NCBI GenBank assembly: GCA_964432415.1
Contig: CAYSNW010000007.1
Location: 35,270-99,269, forward strand
DNA length: 64,000 nucleotides
Direction: 5' to 3'
Source: JAFECT01 sp964432415
Lineage (GTDB): Bacteria; Pseudomonadota; Alphaproteobacteria; Caulobacterales; Caulobacteraceae
Made by a program: the position numbers and the translations under genes. This document shows positions 8,086 through 17,241 of this stretch, piece after piece (the first letter of the stretch is position 1; each line of letters starts with the position of its first letter). The notes under the pieces were generated by a model. The model did no database searches and was not told where the DNA came from. It saw only the letters and a list, made by a program, of their open reading frames with translations.

Positions 8086-10197
<2,112 letters not shown>

Positions 10198-10210
10198 ACC
10201 TGAGCCGTCA

Positions 10211-10322
10211 GAGCACGTCATGCAAAAGTGGGCCCACTTTTGCGCCCGGACATGCTCTGCATTCCTGGATGTAGAGCACGATTCAACGATCGGATGAGTC
10301 CATCTGATCGCATCGTGCTCTA
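10211..10322. repeat. Two-hairpin intergenic repeat, copy A
   Basis: Hairpin I (10211-10258) has arms AGAGCA and TGCTCT around the near-perfect inner palindrome GCAAAAGTGG/CCACTTTTGC. Hairpin II (10272-10322) has arms TAGAGCACGAT/ATCGTGCTCTA. It lies between the histidine kinase gene and the convergent HNH gene, and the TAG stop of the HNH gene is the first three bases of hairpin II on the minus strand. It may act as a two-way terminator. Confidence 0.85.
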
Positions 10323-10880
10323 CGGTTCCAGTTCGATGTCCCAGTAGAGGTAGTCGAGCCAGCTTTCGTGCAGGTAGTGGGGCGGAAAGCGCCGGCCCAG
10401 GTCCTGCAGCTCGTACATGTTGGGCCGGTGCGCCGACTTGCCCGGATGCATGGCCGCCTCGCGCGGGGTGCGCCCGCCTTTCCTGAGATTGCAGGGGGCG
10501 CAGGCGGTGACGATGTTCTCCCACGTGGTGCGCCCGCCGCGCGAGCGGGGGATGATGTGGTCGAAGGTCAGGTCGTTGGCCGCGCCGCAGTACTGGCAGG
10601 CGAATCCGTCGCGCAGGAACAGGTTGAATCGGGTGAAGGCCGGGGGCCGGTCCTGGTCCACGTACTGCTTGAGCGAGATCACGCTCGGCAGCTGGAACTC
10701 GATGGACGGCGAATGGACGACCTTGTCGTAGGTCGAGACCACGTCGACCCGGTCCTGGAACACGGCCTTGACCACCTCCTGCCAGGGCCACAGCGACAGG
10801 GGATAGTAGGACAGCGGACGGAAGTCGGCGTTCAACACGAGGGCCGGCCAGCCCGACGGCGGGTTCGTCAGAACCTGCAT
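10320..10880 (-). CDS. HNH endonuclease family protein
   Basis: A 186-residue protein with an HNH nuclease core in its second half: a zinc-binding CQYCG, the catalytic strand DHIIPRSRGG, then NIVTACAPCNLRKG with the second Cys pair. The N-terminal half (VLNADFRPLSYYPLSLWPW) is typical of a conserved free-standing HNH family in alphaproteobacteria whose role is unproven. A ribosome site GGAGG lies 8 bases before the ATG at 10880. No restriction, intron or phage genes are nearby. The stop codon lies in repeat copy A. Confidence 0.88.
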   Translation of the reverse strand: MQVLTNPPSGWPALVLNADFRPLSYYPLSLWPWQEVVKAVFQDRVDVVSTYDKVVHSPSIEFQLPSVISLKQYVDQDRPPAFTRFNLFLRDGFACQYCGAANDLTFDHIIPRSRGGRTTWENIVTACAPCNLRKGGRTPREAAMHPGKSAHRPNMYELQDLGRRFPPHYLHESWLDYLYWDIELEP

Positions 10881-11017
10881 CGCGGCGCCCTCCGATGAGC
10901 CTCACGGCTCGGATGGGACCATACGCTCGGACTGAAGACGGGCCTCCTTCCTCGCTCGAAACACCGACATCAGGTCACGTGTTTCATCAACAAGATAGGT
11001 GCGATTCGACGACGGCC

Positions 11018-11662
11018 CTATGACACGAAAGCCACGGTCGGCGGCCTAGGGAGTTCGCCACGGCGGATGGCGCCGTACCAGGCCCAGAGCAGGTGGGCCG
11101 CCACGCCGCGCCAGGGGGCCCAGACTTCGGCTCGCGCCCTCGCCTGCTTGTCGTCGGGCCGGACTTCGACGCCATCGGCCCATCGGATCGCTTCCTGCAA
11201 GGCCACGTCCCCGGCGGGAAAGTGGTCGAGACGGCCCAGGCAGAACATCAGGTAGATCTCCGCCGTCCAGCGTCCGACGCCCACGATGGCGGTCAGCCTG
11301 TCCATGACCTCGGCGTCGTCCATCCTTTCCAGGGCGTCGAAGTCCACCCCCGCCCGCGCGATCTCCAGGGCGTAGCGCGCCTTGGGCTTTGAGAAGCCGA
11401 GCGCCCGGATCGCCTCGTCCCCGGCGGCCAGGACCGTCTCGGGCGTGACCTCGCCCAGCGCGCCCTCGAAGCGATTCCAGATGGCGTCGGCCGAGGCGGT
11501 GGAGACTTGCTGGGCGGTGATGATCTTGAGCAGGCCGGCATAGCCGCCGGGGCGGTTGCGCCACTCGAACACCGGCGCCTCCGCCTCCACACGGGCCAGC
11601 ACCGGGTCGGCCAGGGCCAGGCGGGCGCGGATGTCGATCAGCTCGGCGGCGGTGGGACCCAT
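11018..11662 (-). CDS. DNA-3-methyladenine glycosylase II (AlkA-type)
   Basis: A 214-residue HhH-GPD glycosylase that removes alkylated bases to start base excision repair. It shows the helix-hairpin-helix LTAIVGVGRWTAEIYLMF at about 123-140 and the catalytic Asp152 in FPAGDVALQEA. It lacks the four-Cys iron-sulfur cluster of Nth/MutY and the N-terminal Ada or AlkA beta domain, as in short AlkA-like enzymes. It is divergent from gluQ with 65 bases between. No typical Ada box or LexA site is seen upstream. Confidence 0.9.
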   Translation of the reverse strand: MGPTAAELIDIRARLALADPVLARVEAEAPVFEWRNRPGGYAGLLKIITAQQVSTASADAIWNRFEGALGEVTPETVLAAGDEAIRALGFSKPKARYALEIARAGVDFDALERMDDAEVMDRLTAIVGVGRWTAEIYLMFCLGRLDHFPAGDVALQEAIRWADGVEVRPDDKQARARAEVWAPWRGVAAHLLWAWYGAIRRGELPRPPTVAFVS

Positions 11663-11727
11663 GGGCCCGATGTGGTCAGTATCGCGGGCGGAGGCAATCG
11701 CTTTGCGACGATGCTATCCATCGCCCC

Positions 11728-12573
11728 ATGGCCTTCGTCACCCGTTTCGCCCCTTCGCCGACCGGATACCTGCACCGGGGCCACGCCTTCTCCGCGCTTA
11801 ACGCCCAGGCGGCGGCGCGGGAGGCCGGGGGGCGCTTCCTGCTGCGCATCGAGGACATCGACCTGACCCGTTGCCGGCCCGAGTTCGAGACGGCGATCTA
11901 TGAGGACCTGGCCTGGCTGGGCCTGGAATGGGAGCTGCCGGTGCGCCGCCAGTCGGAGCACTTCGCCGACTATCGCGCAGCCCTGGACGGCCTGGTCGCG
12001 CGCGGCCTGGTCTATCGCTGCTTCCGCACCCGGCGCGAGGTGCTGGACCAGATGGCCAGCGCGCCCCACGGGCCGGGCGAGGGCTTTCGCGGCCAGCCGC
12101 TGCCGGCGGAGGAGGAAGCCGCGCTGGTCGCCGAGGGACGCCCCTATGCGTGGCGCCTGTCGCTGGAGCGGGCGATGGCCGAGGCGGGCGAGCTGGGCTT
12201 CTTCGAGGAGGGTGCGGGCCCCGCCGGCGAGACCGGCCTGATCCGCGCCCGGCCCGAGGGCGCGGGCGATGTGGTGCTGGCCCGAAAGGACGTGGGCGTC
12301 GCCTATCACCTGGCCGTGGTGTTCGACGACGCCCTGCAGGGGGTGACCCACGTGATCCGGGGCGAGGACCTGTTCGAGGCGGCCCACATCCAGCGCCTGC
12401 TGCAGGCCCTGCTCGGCCTGCCTGCCCCCGTCTATCGCCACCACCGCCTGCTGGCCGGCGCGGACGGCAAGCGTTTCGCCAAGCGCGACCGGGCCGAGAC
12501 CCTGGCCGAGTTGCGCGGCCGGGGCGTCACGCCCGAGGCGTTACAGGCCGAAATGAGAATTGCCGCGACCTGA
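11728..12573 (+). CDS. gluQ: Glutamyl-Q tRNA(Asp) synthetase
   Basis: A 281-residue class I synthetase-like protein that attaches glutamate to queuosine at position 34 of tRNA(Asp). It has the HIGH-like motif in PSPTGYLHRGHA (residues 9-20), RIEDID, and the KMSKS-like GKRFAKRD, but lacks the anticodon-binding domain of full glutamyl-tRNA synthetase, which identifies GluQ. The zinc-type Cys cluster of E. coli GluQ is not obvious, with only one Cys in YRCFRTRRE. The start at ATG 11728 follows an intergenic region shared with the glycosylase gene. Confidence 0.93.
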   Translation: MAFVTRFAPSPTGYLHRGHAFSALNAQAAAREAGGRFLLRIEDIDLTRCRPEFETAIYEDLAWLGLEWELPVRRQSEHFADYRAALDGLVARGLVYRCFRTRREVLDQMASAPHGPGEGFRGQPLPAEEEAALVAEGRPYAWRLSLERAMAEAGELGFFEEGAGPAGETGLIRARPEGAGDVVLARKDVGVAYHLAVVFDDALQGVTHVIRGEDLFEAAHIQRLLQALLGLPAPVYRHHRLLAGADGKRFAKRDRAETLAELRGRGVTPEALQAEMRIAAT

Positions 12574-12630
12574 GCGGATTTCACGGCGCGGCAGCCTTCT
12601 CAAAGCCGGCCCGCGCGGCCACAAGGCGCC

Positions 12631-13509
12631 ATGACCCAGCCCGCCACCCATCGCCTGGCCCTGATCGCGCTGGTGCTCGGCGCCTGCACCATCGGGGTGG
12701 GGCCGATCCTGATGCGGCTGACCGACACGGGCCCGGCCGCCGGCGGCTTCTGGCGCATGGCGCTGGCCCTGCCGCTGGTGGCCATCCCGGCCCTGCGGGC
12801 ACCGCCGGTCAGCGCCCGGCTGCGCTGGATCGCGATCCTGGCGGGCGTGCTGTTCGGGATCGACATTGCGCTCTGGCACTACGGCGTGGCCCTGACCTCT
12901 GTGGCCAACGCCACGACGCTTTCCAACACCACCCCGATCGTGGTCACCGCCGCCGCCTGGCTGCTGTTCCGGGAGAAGCCCAGCCGCATGTTCCTGGCGG
13001 CCCTGGCGCTGGCGCTGGGCGGAGCGGTCCTGATGGCTGTGGCGCGAGGCTCGGGCGGCCACGGGACCAACCCGCCGCTGGGCGACGCGCTCGCGGCCGC
13101 CGCGGCCCTGTTCTACGGCGGCTATTTCGTCGTCGCCCGCTTCGCGCGCAGGAACACCGACGTCGCCACCCTGATGTTCTGGACCAGCGTCGGCGGCGCG
13201 CCGGTGGTGCTGCTGGTCTGCCTGGTGCTGGGCGAGCAGATCATCCCGGCCTCGCTCGGCGGATGGGCGGCGTGCGCGGGGCTCGGCGTCATGCACGTGG
13301 TCGGCCAGGGCCTGATCGCCTGGGCTCTGGGGCGGCTGCCGGCGGCGCTGACCTCGGTGGTGGTGCTGGTGCAGCCGGTGGTGGCCGCGGGGCTCGGGTG
13401 GCTGATCTTCGTGGAGCCCATCGTGCCGTTGCAGGCCCTGGGCGCGGCGGTGCTGCTGTCGGGGGTGGTGCTGGCGCAGCGGTCCTCGATCAAGAGCGAG
13501 ACCGCCTGA
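12631..13509 (+). CDS. EamA/DMT-family transporter
   Basis: A 292-residue protein with about ten transmembrane helices in two EamA repeats. The first repeat has the motif WHYGVALTSVANATTLSNTTPI and the second FYGGYFVVARFARR then the VVVLVQPVVAAGLGW helix; each is quoted only in part. Members export amino acids, nucleotides or other metabolites, but the substrate cannot be read from sequence. Start at ATG 12631. It is co-directional with gluQ (57 bases) and the SMP-30-like gene. Confidence 0.88.
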   Translation: MTQPATHRLALIALVLGACTIGVGPILMRLTDTGPAAGGFWRMALALPLVAIPALRAPPVSARLRWIAILAGVLFGIDIALWHYGVALTSVANATTLSNTTPIVVTAAAWLLFREKPSRMFLAALALALGGAVLMAVARGSGGHGTNPPLGDALAAAAALFYGGYFVVARFARRNTDVATLMFWTSVGGAPVVLLVCLVLGEQIIPASLGGWAACAGLGVMHVVGQGLIAWALGRLPAALTSVVVLVQPVVAAGLGWLIFVEPIVPLQALGAAVLLSGVVLAQRSSIKSETA

Positions 13510-13566
13510 CCCTTGGCGCCGGGCGACTTTCGTGGACCATTCCGCCCGAAACCTGGGGGAATCGTC

Positions 13567-14505
13567 ATGGCCTTGTTCAATCGGATCGCGCTCGCGCTGG
13601 CCGGTACGCTGGCGGCCGCAACCGCGGCCCTGGCCGCAGCGCCGCATGAGACCGTTGTGGTGCGGGGCGTGGCGGGGCCCGAAGGCCCGCTGGTGGTGGA
13701 CGGCGCCCTCTACTACGTCGGCTGGAACGACGACGCCCTGTCGAAGTGGGACGGCCACAGGACGACCGTGGTCCACCGCCTGAAAGGATGCTCCCACAAC
13801 GGCCTGGCCCTGACGAAGGCGAAGACCTTCCTGCTGGCCTGCTCCAGCGATCCGGGCGCGATCCTGGAGCTGACGCTCGACGGCAAGGAGCTCCGCCGCT
13901 GGGACACCGACGAGACCGGGGCGAAGATCACGGGCGGCATCAACGACATCGCCACAGCCCCGAACGGCGGCGCCTACGCCACGGTGTTCGGCCCCTACGA
14001 CGGCGTCGCCCCGCCCACGGCGGTGATCGGCAAGGTGCTGTACCTGGCGCCCCGCGCCTCGGCCTGGAAGGTGGTGGCGCGCGACCTGAACTACGCCAAC
14101 GGGGTGGGCGTCTCGCCCGACGGCAAGACGCTCTACGTCAGCGAGATGGGCGCGGGCCTGGTCCTGAAGTTCGCCATCGAGGCGGACGGAGGCTTGAGCC
14201 ATCGCGCGAACTTCGCCCAGCTGGACAGCCTGATCGAGCGCGACAGCCGCTCGCCCTGGCTCGGCCCCGACAGCCTGAAGCTCGACCGCAAGGGCGATGT
14301 CTACGTGGCCCAGTTCTTCGGCGGCCGGGTGCTCAAGCTCTCGCCCCAGGGCAAGCTGCTGCACGTGTTCAAGATCGCCGCCGGGGACGGCACCACCAAC
14401 GTCGCCCTCGATGCGGGCGAGCGTCACCTCTATGTCTCAGTGGTCAAGAGCGCCAAGGACCCCAAGGCCAAGGGCTCGATCGTGCGAGTCGACAACGTCC
14501 GCTAG
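13567..14505 (+). CDS. Exported SMP-30/gluconolactonase-like beta-propeller
   Basis: A 312-residue protein with a signal peptide (about residues 1-24, ending AAA) and repeated beta-propeller blades, including NGVGVSPDGKTLYVSE and LDRKGDVYVAQFFGGRVLKL. This is the six-bladed pattern of SMP-30/gluconolactonase/NHL proteins. The signal peptide places it in the periplasm. Substrate unknown; a lactonase or a binding role are both possible. The ATG at 13567 has GGGGGA 6 bases upstream. The stop overlaps the convergent NTF2-like gene by 4 bases. Confidence 0.82.
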   Translation: MALFNRIALALAGTLAAATAALAAAPHETVVVRGVAGPEGPLVVDGALYYVGWNDDALSKWDGHRTTVVHRLKGCSHNGLALTKAKTFLLACSSDPGAILELTLDGKELRRWDTDETGAKITGGINDIATAPNGGAYATVFGPYDGVAPPTAVIGKVLYLAPRASAWKVVARDLNYANGVGVSPDGKTLYVSEMGAGLVLKFAIEADGGLSHRANFAQLDSLIERDSRSPWLGPDSLKLDRKGDVYVAQFFGGRVLKLSPQGKLLHVFKIAAGDGTTNVALDAGERHLYVSVVKSAKDPKAKGSIVRVDNVR

Positions 14506-14915
14506 GGGATGTTGGTCGCCTGGCGAAGGGTCAGCTTCCAGGTCCCGTCACAGTCGTTCCAGACGTCGGTGAAACGGCGGCGGATGGTCGGGGCCGGAGC
14601 CGGCGGCTCGACCCGCTCCTCGCCCATCATGACCACGGCGCCCCGGCGCACGCCCACAAAGTCCAGGATCAGGGTCAGGCCGTCCTGATAGGTCGCCTGG
14701 CCGCCCCTGGCGTAGGCGGCGAGGATCTGGGCGCGGTCCACCACGCCGTGGCGCGGGGTCTGCAAGACAAGGTCGTCTGCGAAACGGAGCTCAAGGGTGG
14801 CCACATCGCCGGCCTGGAGGGCCAGGTCCAGCGCCTTGCGCGCGGCCAGCGCCGAGACCACGCGCGGGTCATCGGGATCTGGGTCGTAGCGGGTGGGGCG
14901 GTCGGGCGTTTCCAT
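14502..14915 (-). CDS. NTF2/SnoaL-like protein, 137 aa
   Basis: The fold pattern of the NTF2-like superfamily is visible: an N-terminal helix with ALDLALQAGDVATLELRFADDL, a VDRAQILAAY helix, then four hydrophobic strands ending in DVWNDCDGTWKLTLRQ. Members are small cone-shaped enzymes or binding proteins with varied roles. No catalytic residue can be assigned. No signal peptide, so cytoplasmic. It converges on the SMP-30-like gene, sharing a CTAG at the two stops. Confidence 0.75.
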   Translation of the reverse strand: METPDRPTRYDPDPDDPRVVSALAARKALDLALQAGDVATLELRFADDLVLQTPRHGVVDRAQILAAYARGGQATYQDGLTLILDFVGVRRGAVVMMGEERVEPPAPAPTIRRRFTDVWNDCDGTWKLTLRQATNIP

Positions 14916-15001
14916 CTCGACTAGCGCTCCGCCTCCCGCGTTAGATTCTCGGTCTCAATAGCCAGCCTTCAGCAGCTTCGACCATCGGAAAGCTGCGCCG
15001 G

Positions 15002-15030
15002 TTGCACCGTATCCTGCTCGCGGCCATATC
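15002..15030 (+). promoter_or_regulatory. Promoter placing transcription start at a start codon
   Basis: TTGCAC (15002-15007), 17-base spacer, CATATC (15025-15030). The expected transcription start is 6-8 bases downstream, at about 15036-15038, which coincides with the ATG at 15037. No Shine-Dalgarno sequence precedes that ATG, so the message may be leaderless. Confidence 0.45.
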
Positions 15031-15036
15031 CGCCGA

Positions 15037-15327
15037 ATGAAAGTGAAACCCGGCTTCGACGCCCTGATGCACGAGGTCTGCGTGGGCATGGGATGGTGTG
15101 GCGGCATCGTCGACGATAAGCCATGCCATGTCAGGGACTTCATTCCAGATGAAGGGACGGTGTCAGCCGACCAGTTCGTGGATTGGCTGTTCCGCGCCGA
15201 CAACATGGACCCCTACGCAAAACTCGAAATCTGGCAGCCTCACAAGGACATGCTTCGGGCCGCCTTCGTGAAGCACATGGGCAGCGACGTCGTGGACGCA
15301 CGAGCCCTTCGCTACGACCTCGATTGA
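15037..15327 (+). CDS. Conserved hypothetical protein, 96 aa
   Basis: A small soluble protein with a distinctive, well-conserved-looking sequence: VCVGMGWCGGIVDDKPCHV, then TVSADQFVDWLFRAD and FVKHMGSDVVDA. I recall similar small uncharacterised proteins in other proteobacteria, but no function. Three Cys lie in the N-terminal half, which could bind metal; this is speculation. The frame has one good ATG at 15037 and no ribosome site, with a promoter just upstream, so it may be translated from a leaderless mRNA. Confidence 0.8.
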   Translation: MKVKPGFDALMHEVCVGMGWCGGIVDDKPCHVRDFIPDEGTVSADQFVDWLFRADNMDPYAKLEIWQPHKDMLRAAFVKHMGSDVVDARALRYDLD

Positions 15328-15365
15328 TCAAACGAAAACGGGCCCGAGGTCGCCCCCGGGCCCGT
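15328..15365 (-). terminator. Rho-independent terminator of the cspA pair
   Basis: Read on the minus strand, ACGGGCCCG and CGGGCCCGT pair around a loop of about 10 bases and are followed by TTTTCGTTT. It lies 27 bases after the stop of the downstream cold-shock gene. It may also slow transcription of the convergent plus-strand gene ending at 15327. Confidence 0.8.
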
Positions 15366-15391
15366 CTGGATGGTCGTTTCGGCGGAGCGCC

Positions 15392-15595
15392 TCAGAGCGC
15401 CTGGAGGTTCACGGCGGCGGTCTTGCCGCGCTCTTCCTGCAGCTCGTAGCTGACCCGCTGGCCTTCGTTCAGCGTCTGCATGCCCGAGCGCTGAACCGCC
15501 GAGATGTGGACGAAGACGTCATTGCCGCCCGACTCGGGCTGAATGAAGCCGAAACCCTTGGTGGTGTTGAACCACTTGACCGTACCTGTCGCCAT
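15392..15595 (-). CDS. cspA: CspA-family cold-shock protein (downstream paralogue)
   Basis: A 67-residue single cold-shock domain with both RNA-binding motifs, KGFGFIQ (RNP1) and DVFVHIS (RNP2), and the normal length. It should bind single-stranded RNA and melt structure in cold or stationary phase. The ATG at 15595 has AGGAGAA 5 bases upstream. It is the second of two tandem paralogues, 25 bases after the first, and followed by a terminator, so the two probably form one transcript. Confidence 0.95.
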   Translation of the reverse strand: MATGTVKWFNTTKGFGFIQPESGGNDVFVHISAVQRSGMQTLNEGQRVSYELQEERGKTAAVNLQAL

Positions 15596-15620
15596 GGACC
15601 TTCTCCTGCGAGCTTAGTTT

Positions 15621-15824
15621 TCAGACGGTCTGCAGATTGACCGCGGCGGTCTTGCCGCGCTCGGTCTGCAGCTCGTAGCTGACCTTTTGGCCTTCATCGA
15701 GGCCCTGCAGGCCCGCGCGCTGGACCGCGGAGATATGGACGAACACGTCCTGTCCGCCGCCATCAGGCTGGATGAAGCCGAAACCCTTGGTGGAATTGAA
15801 CCATTTGACTGTGCCAGTCGACAT
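15621..15824 (-). CDS. cspA: CspA-family cold-shock protein (upstream paralogue)
   Basis: A 67-residue cold-shock domain with KGFGFIQ and DVFVHIS. It differs from its neighbour mainly in residues 20-55 and at the C-terminus, as expected for a tandem duplication that has diverged. The ATG at 15824 follows AGGAGAG by 7 bases. A long upstream region (15825-16001) with a promoter and a hairpin suggests the long 5' leader typical of temperature-responsive csp messages. Confidence 0.95.
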   Translation of the reverse strand: MSTGTVKWFNSTKGFGFIQPDGGGQDVFVHISAVQRAGLQGLDEGQKVSYELQTERGKTAAVNLQTV

Positions 15825-16001
15825 TCGGGAGCTCTCCTAAATCGAGCGTTTCCAGGGCGAGACCGGGTACTATCCGGTCCCAGCAATCCAGTCTGGAAGC
15901 TCGTATTCAGGCGACGGGCCCCTTGGGGACCGAGCAACCGTCTTGGCAGCCAAAGTCTCAGATTGCAGCCGGTTTGTGCCTCGCTCTTCCTTGCCGGTCA
16001 A
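15825..16001 (-). promoter_or_regulatory. csp promoter and long 5' leader with hairpin
   Basis: On the minus strand TTGACC (15996-16001), 17 bases, CACAAA (15973-15978) form a plausible promoter, giving a leader of about 140 bases before the first csp start. Within it GACCGG/CCGGTC at 15861-15879 makes a 6-bp stem with a 7-base loop. Long structured leaders are a known feature of csp messages, but folding here is not tested. Confidence 0.5.
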
Positions 16002-16031
16002 ACAAAAACGCGGGACGGGGCGGCGCGGCGA

Positions 16032-17156
16032 TCAGCCGGGTGCAAACTTTTCGCGGAGCCGGAAGGCCAGGGTCTGGGCCGCGCGGGCGCCGCGGGTCTC
16101 GTCGTTGGAGGCTGCGATCAGGGCGATCCCGCGCTTCGGGGCGACCAGGGCGACCACATGCCAGAAGGTGTTGGAGCCTTCGTGGGCCAGCACCGGACCC
16201 TGGGCCCAGGCCCGGTTGGCGATCACGCCCCAGCCCAGCGCGTAGCCCGGTTCCTCGGGCCCGCCGGGAGTGGTCAGGTGGGTGATCGACTCCGGCGTGA
16301 GGAAGCCGGAACCCTCGGTGATGAACAGCTGCACGAAGCGGGCGTAATGCTCGAGCGAACAGTGGACCGTCCCTGCCGGGCCCAAGGCCGCGGGGTTGTC
16401 GGGCAAGGTGGTGGGATCGAGCGGCGTCCCGTCGCGGAAGTGGCCCCAGGGCTCGTCGCCCTGCGGCGGGCCGAAGCCGGCGCTGTCCATGCCGAGCGGC
16501 CGGAACAGGCCCTCGGTGATGGCGTCTTCCCAGGGCCCGCCGGTGATCTGCTCGATGGCTGAGCCGGCGATGATGAAGTTGGCGTTGGCGTATTCGTAGG
16601 ACCCCGGCTTGCCGGCCGGCGCCTTGCGGAAGGCCGTGGCGGCGAGCGTGCGGCGCTGGACCGGCAGGGGGCGTGGATCGGTGCGCGCGGCGCCCAGCCA
16701 GGCGACGTCGATCAGGCCCTTGTCGCTGACGCCGGCGTGGTGGGACATCAGCTGCTCGATGGTGGTGGTCGCCCAGGCGGGGTTGACCCGGAGGTCCGGG
16801 AACAGCTCCGGGACAGTGGCGCCCCACTTGGCCTTCCCCTGTTCGACCAGCTTTGCATAGAGGGCGGCCGTCATGGCCTTGGTGTTGGAGCCCAGGTGCC
16901 AGAGGTCCCCCTTCTGCACCGCGTCCGGGGCGTTGGCGCGGCGGCGTCCGCCCACGTCCAGCCAGGTCACGCCCCTGGCGGTGACCACCGCGCCGCCAAG
17001 CGCCGGGGCCTTGGTGTCGAGCAGGATGGGGGTGATCAGATCGCCCGGCGCCGGCAGCACGTCCGCAGGCGGCGTGTCCTGGGCCCGGGCCAGGCGCGGC
17101 AGGGCGCCAAGGGCCGCCAGACCCAGACTTCCGAAAGCGAACTGCCGCCGTCTCAT
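16032..17156 (-). CDS. Exported serine hydrolase, class C beta-lactamase fold
   Basis: A 374-residue beta-lactamase-related serine hydrolase (EstB, D-aminopeptidase and AmpC relatives). Motifs are Ser90-Asn-Thr-Lys93 (SxxK), Tyr189-Ala-Asn191 (YxN) and a late HEG replacing KTG. The N-terminus RRRQFAFGSLGLAALGALP looks like a Tat signal, so it is probably exported folded. Replacement of KTG by HxG is common in esterases and peptidases of the family, so true beta-lactamase activity should not be assumed. Start ATG 17156. Confidence 0.87.
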   Translation of the reverse strand: MRRRQFAFGSLGLAALGALPRLARAQDTPPADVLPAPGDLITPILLDTKAPALGGAVVTARGVTWLDVGGRRRANAPDAVQKGDLWHLGSNTKAMTAALYAKLVEQGKAKWGATVPELFPDLRVNPAWATTTIEQLMSHHAGVSDKGLIDVAWLGAARTDPRPLPVQRRTLAATAFRKAPAGKPGSYEYANANFIIAGSAIEQITGGPWEDAITEGLFRPLGMDSAGFGPPQGDEPWGHFRDGTPLDPTTLPDNPAALGPAGTVHCSLEHYARFVQLFITEGSGFLTPESITHLTTPGGPEEPGYALGWGVIANRAWAQGPVLAHEGSNTFWHVVALVAPKRGIALIAASNDETRGARAAQTLAFRLREKFAPG

Positions 17157-17241
17157 AACGCCGATCCCGTTCCCCGCGCCCGGCTTTACTCTATGATGCC
17201 CGCGGGCGTGCGGCCACCGCTGCGGGGATTAAACCTAAGTC

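Noticed and set aside
10902..10970. A 22-codon minus-strand frame starting MSVFRARKEARL upstream of the HNH gene, with sensible codons continuing further upstream in frame
   Set aside because: The upstream part lacks a start codon and has a stop 5' of it; no ribosome site. It may be a decayed gene remnant but is too short to call.
12541..14427. Long minus-strand frame of over 600 codons across the transporter and SMP-30-like genes
   Set aside because: Composition is Arg/His/Gln-rich without any domain, as expected of an antisense frame in GC-rich DNA; plus-strand genes here are clear.
16032..17156. True class C beta-lactamase (antibiotic resistance)
   Set aside because: SxxK and YxN are present, but KTG is replaced by HEG, as in esterase and peptidase members of the family.
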